NCBI GenBank assembly: GCA_030833685.1
Contig: JAURGS010000071.1
Span: 1 to 10,248 of the forward strand
Origin: Rhodoferax sp.
GTDB lineage: Bacteria; Pseudomonadota; Gammaproteobacteria; Burkholderiales; Burkholderiaceae_C
Length of the DNA stretch: 10,248 bases
Reading direction: 5' to 3'
Position 1 is the first letter of the stretch. Each line of letters opens with the position of its first letter. Shown piece after piece: positions 7,652 to 10,248 of this stretch. The translations under genes were made by a program, and so were the position numbers. The notes under the pieces are model-generated. The model did no database searches and was not told where the DNA came from. It was given only the letters and a program-made list of their open reading frames with translations.

Positions 7652-7815
7652 CTTGCCTAGTGATGGCAGCGTTCTTACGCACAGCCAGGCTCTGGTTTCC
7701 GGCAGGATTGTCGCATGCTCACTGGGCGGAGGTGGCAAGGCTTTGGGTGCGCCGGGTTGCAGCGGAAAGTGTTGCGTGACAAGGGTTTAGCGGACGAAAC
7801 CGAGAACTTTTGGGC

Positions 7816-7821
7816 TACAAT
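7816..7821 (+). promoter_or_regulatory. Likely -10 box of the rimP-nusA operon
   Basis: TACAAT is one base from the consensus TATAAT and would start transcription near 7828, just before a strong hairpin. The 16-18 nt upstream window (around 7792-7799) has no TTGACA-like element, so the promoter is inferred from the -10 and from the lack of any other plus-strand start between here and rimP. Confidence 0.45.
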
Positions 7822-7831
7822 TGAGGCTCAC

Positions 7832-7871
7832 GACCAAAACGGGCGAGTATCACCGCCCGTTTTTTTTGGTC
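7832..7871 (+). terminator. Intrinsic terminator-type hairpin in the rimP-nusA leader (possible attenuator)
   Basis: AAAACGGGCG (7836-7845) pairs with CGCCCGTTTT around the 8-nt loop 7846-7853, and the 3' arm runs into eight T (7860-7867). GACC (7832-7835) and GGTC (7868-7871) can pair outside it. A GC-rich stem with a T-tract is a classic intrinsic terminator. No plus-strand gene ends nearby; instead it lies about 5-40 nt after the inferred transcription start and before rimP, so it may attenuate the operon. Confidence 0.75.
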
Positions 7872-7900
7872 GATTCATTTTGAGGACTGCAGCTTTTAAC

Positions 7901-8524
7901 GTGGCTTTGAAGGAATTGCTAGAGCAAACCGTGGCCGGAATGGGTTACGAGCTGGTGGAACTAGAGCGTTCCGCCGGAGGTTTGCTGCGCGTGACGATCG
8001 ACTTTCCTTGGGCTGCACCTGCGGCGGGTGATGCCGCAGTGGCCGGTGGGGAGCGTTTGGTCACTGTGGAAGACTGTGAAAAAGTCACGCGCCAGCTGCA
8101 ATTTGTGCTGGAAGTCGAGGCGGTGGATTACCGTCGCCTGGAAGTTTCCTCGCCGGGGATTGATCGGCCATTGCGGTCCCAACAAGATTTTGAGCGTTTC
8201 GTCGGTGCAGTGATTGACGTCACGCTCAAGCAGCCTCTGGGCGCGGATGCGCAAGGGCAGGTGAGCGCGAACCGAAAAAAATTCAGAGGTGTGCTCGAGC
8301 GTGCACCGGCAGCAGCGTCAAACGCTGCGGGCGCGTCTTGGCAGGTGGTTTGGAGCAACGCGCCCGAGCCCAAGCCAGGCGTGCGGGTGAGTAAAAAGCG
8401 CGCCCCTGCGGCAATGCAAGTGCTTGGTTTTGAGTTGTCGGACCTGAAAGAGGCTCGACTGGCGCCAGTGGTGAATTTCAAAGGACGCCGTGGCGCAAAT
8501 TCTGCGGACACGGAACAGGTTTAG
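7901..8524 (+). CDS. rimP: Ribosome maturation factor RimP
   Basis: RimP (207 aa) is a cytoplasmic factor needed for late assembly of the 30S ribosomal subunit. Family landmarks are LLEQTVAGMGYELVELE at the N-terminus, GLLRVTIDFPW, TVEDCEKVTRQL, the conserved RLEVSSPGIDRPL, and DFERFVGAVIDVTL opening the C-terminal Sm-like domain. An Ala-rich insert (about residues 130-145) is seen in Burkholderiales homologs. The frame is open back to 7715, but the upstream part covers the promoter and hairpin, so it is not coding. I chose GTG at 7901 (protein MALKELLEQ). GAGGA lies about 14 nt upstream, which is longer than ideal, so translation may be weak. It is followed by nusA after 32 nt, the standard order, and probably shares its transcript. 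Confidence 0.92.
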   Translation: MALKELLEQTVAGMGYELVELERSAGGLLRVTIDFPWAAPAAGDAAVAGGERLVTVEDCEKVTRQLQFVLEVEAVDYRRLEVSSPGIDRPLRSQQDFERFVGAVIDVTLKQPLGADAQGQVSANRKKFRGVLERAPAAASNAAGASWQVVWSNAPEPKPGVRVSKKRAPAAMQVLGFELSDLKEARLAPVVNFKGRRGANSADTEQV

Positions 8525-8556
8525 TTTGGCTTAGACGCATACAGGAGAGTGTGGGT

Positions 8557-10056
8557 ATGAATCGCGAAATGTTGATGTTGGTAGATGCCATCTCACGTGA
8601 AAAAAACGTCGAGAAAGATGTGGTTTTTGGCGCGGTGGAAGCTGCTCTGGCTCAGGCCACGAAGAAGCTGCACGGTGGCGACATGGACATTCGGGTCGCC
8701 ATGAACCCGGACACCGGCGCCTATGAGACCTTTCGGCGCTGGCATGTGGTGCCTGACGAAGCAGGCCTTCAATTGCCAGACCAGGAAGTTTTGCTTTTCG
8801 AGGCGCGTGAGCAAATTCCCGATATCGAGGTTGATGACTACATCGAGGAGTCGATGGAGTCGGTGCCCTTTGGGCGCATCGGTGCGATGGCTGCCAAGCA
8901 GGTGATTCTGCAGAAAATTCGCGATGCCGAGCGAGAAATGCTGCTCAATGACTTTATGAGCCGCGGGGAAAAAATCTTGGTGGGCACGGTCAAGCGCATG
9001 GACAAAGGCGACCTGATCATCGAGTCCGGGCGCGTGGAGGGGCGGCTGCGTCGCACCGAAATGATTCCCAAAGAAAACTTCAGGACGGGCGACCGCGTGC
9101 GAGCCATGATCATGGAAGTTGACCTGACCTTGCGCGGCGCGCCGATTTTGCTGTCTCGCTCTGCGCCCGAGTTCATGATTGAACTTTTCCGCAATGAGGT
9201 GCCCGAGATCGAGCAAGGCCTTCTGGAGATTAAATCCTGTGCCCGTGACGCGGGTTCGCGCGCCAAGATTGCAGTCTTGTCGCACGACAAACGCGTTGAC
9301 CCGATTGGCACTTGTGTGGGCGTGCGCGGTACGCGTGTGAACGCCGTGACCAACGAGCTCGCTGGCGAGCGTGTGGATATCGTTCTCTACAGTGATGACC
9401 CCGCCCAGTTTGTGATCGGGGCCCTGGCCCCGGCCAATGTGTCGAGCATCGTTGTGGACGAAGAGCGTCACGCCATGGACGTGGTGGTTGATGAGGAAAA
9501 TCTGGCTATCGCCATTGGACGCGGCGGACAAAACGTGCGCCTGGCCTCGGAGCTCACTGGTTGGAAGATCAACATTCTTGATGCGGCGGAGTCTGCCCAA
9601 AAGCAGGCCGACGAGGTCGATTCCAGTCGTCGCCTGTTCATGGAAAAGCTCGATGTTGACGACGAAATCGCCGACCTGTTGATTGCGGAAGGGTTTGTGA
9701 GCCTGGAGCAGGTGGCCTACGTTCCGCTGGAAGAAATGCTGGAAATTGAGAGCTTTGACGAGGAAACCGTCAACGAACTGCGCTCTCGAGCCAAGGACGC
9801 TTTGTTGACCCAGGAAATTGCCACAGAAGAAGCCGTGGAAGAGACCGCGCTGCAGCTTCGTGACCTGGAGGGCATGAATGCGCAGCTGCTGGCCCAATTG
9901 GCAACCGCTGGCGTGCATACCTTGGACGATCTGGGTGACCTGGCCACCGATGAATTGGTGGAGATCACCGGGCAGGACGAACAGGAAGCCAACGACATGA
10001 TCATGAAGGCGCGCGCGCATTGGTTTGCAGACGACGCCCAAACGCAAGAATCCTGA
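8557..10056 (+). CDS. nusA: Transcription termination/antitermination factor NusA
   Basis: NusA (499 aa) binds RNA polymerase and nascent RNA, modulating pausing, intrinsic termination and antitermination. The domains are in order: N-terminal RNAP-binding domain (1 to about 125, MNREMLMLVDAISREKNV), S1 (from about 137, GEKILVGTVKRMDKGD), KH1 (about 230-300), KH2 with GRGG at 321-324 (GRGGQNVRLASEL), and two acidic helix-hairpin-helix repeats in the C-terminus (about 360-415 and 435-490). Full proteobacterial length indicates an intact gene. I chose ATG 8557 over the GTG at 8551 because AGGAG (8543-8547) is 9 nt from the ATG but only 3 nt from the GTG. The gene should be followed by infB, but none starts in the remaining 192 bases. 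Confidence 0.97.
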   Translation: MNREMLMLVDAISREKNVEKDVVFGAVEAALAQATKKLHGGDMDIRVAMNPDTGAYETFRRWHVVPDEAGLQLPDQEVLLFEAREQIPDIEVDDYIEESMESVPFGRIGAMAAKQVILQKIRDAEREMLLNDFMSRGEKILVGTVKRMDKGDLIIESGRVEGRLRRTEMIPKENFRTGDRVRAMIMEVDLTLRGAPILLSRSAPEFMIELFRNEVPEIEQGLLEIKSCARDAGSRAKIAVLSHDKRVDPIGTCVGVRGTRVNAVTNELAGERVDIVLYSDDPAQFVIGALAPANVSSIVVDEERHAMDVVVDEENLAIAIGRGGQNVRLASELTGWKINILDAAESAQKQADEVDSSRRLFMEKLDVDDEIADLLIAEGFVSLEQVAYVPLEEMLEIESFDEETVNELRSRAKDALLTQEIATEEAVEETALQLRDLEGMNAQLLAQLATAGVHTLDDLGDLATDELVEITGQDEQEANDMIMKARAHWFADDAQTQES

Positions 10057-10248
10057 TCATGAACACTTGATGAATGCAGATGAACCCATGGCTCATATAG
10101 CCATGTGGTGACACAAAAAAAGGTTTTCGCATTTTCTGACGATCGACCGTAAATTTCTTATAATCCTCAACAATATTTCCAGCCCGATCATGCACCTGCA
10201 ATCGAACAAAATAATCACCGTCAGCCAAGGTTGAAATGGAAACATTGT
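10001..10248 (-). CDS. Unidentified minus-strand gene end, Ig-like fold (5' part outside window)
   Basis: This minus-strand open frame enters from beyond the right edge. The first part reads like the last strands of a bacterial Ig-like or cadherin-like beta-sandwich: TLADGDYFVRLQV followed by HDRAGNIVEDYKKFTVD. Such domains occur in large secreted or surface proteins. The remainder (from about 10135 leftward) has no recognisable family, and the frame runs 56 nt antisense into nusA before stopping, which is unusual for a real gene end. The local G+C is about 40% (10057-10248), well below nusA. It may be a native C-terminus, a truncated gene, or the far side of a rearrangement or misassembly. 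No function can be assigned. Confidence 0.35.
   Translation of the reverse strand, partial: NVSISTLADGDYFVRLQVHDRAGNIVEDYKKFTVDRQKMRKPFFVSPHGYMSHGFICIHQVFMIRILAFGRRLQTNARAPS

Noticed and set aside
7715..7900. A longer rimP starting at 7715
   Set aside because: The extra 62 residues would cover the -10 box and the terminator hairpin and do not resemble RimP.
8593..10047. A 484-codon open frame antisense to nearly all of nusA
   Set aside because: It mirrors the codon structure of nusA, has no recognisable domain and is rich in His, Gln and Arg, as expected from antisense reading of a GC-rich gene.
10087..10105. Hairpin CATGGCT/AGCCATG after nusA as a terminator
   Set aside because: A 7-bp stem with no T-run on either strand; it may be part of the novel junction but not a supported terminator.
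10057..10248. Insertion-sequence end just after nusA
   Set aside because: No terminal inverted repeat, target duplication or transposase-like frame is visible in the bases available.
1..10248. CRISPR array, tRNA or rRNA genes
   Set aside because: No regularly spaced direct repeats, cloverleaf or rRNA-like conserved blocks were seen on either strand.

Overview
The window reads as a chromosomal segment from a betaproteobacterium, most likely Burkholderiales near Comamonadaceae. RimP, NusA, FabI and the Orn/Lys/Arg decarboxylase all resemble that group as I recall it, and coding regions are GC-rich. This is family recognition by eye, not a database search.

Layout, left to right. (1) The tail of a glycine betaine/proline-type ABC permease (proW-like) overlaps its ATPase gene (proV-like) by 8 nt, both on +. 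(2) A short convergent gap with several stem-loops follows. (3) A minus-strand group comes next: nfeD-like, qmcA-like (SPFH/stomatin family), then a CPA2-type cation:proton antiporter. (4) Divergent from nfeD is a large PLP-dependent Orn/Lys/Arg decarboxylase gene on +. (5) Convergent with it is fabI (enoyl-ACP reductase) on -, apparently broken by a single-base frameshift near 6986-6990. (6) A 290-bp divergent region carries a TACAAT -10-like box followed at once by a strong terminator-type hairpin. (7) rimP and nusA follow on +, the start of the classical rimP-nusA-infB operon. (8) After nusA the expected infB start does not appear. The last 192 bases drop to about 40% G+C (hand count) and carry a minus-strand open frame that looks like the end of an Ig-like surface-protein domain.

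How the genes fit together. Betaine uptake, cation/H+ exchange, the NfeD/SPFH membrane pair and a proton-consuming decarboxylase suit an ionic, osmotic and pH homeostasis neighbourhood, but this is a thematic inference and not one operon. fabI (lipid synthesis) and rimP-nusA (ribosome maturation and transcription elongation) are housekeeping genes. I see no clear new system. The points most worth checking are the fabI frameshift, the attenuator-like leader of rimP-nusA, the loss of nusA-infB adjacency, and the Asn-Asn pair where CPA antiporters normally carry a transport aspartate. I see no rRNA, tRNA, CRISPR array or complete insertion sequence.
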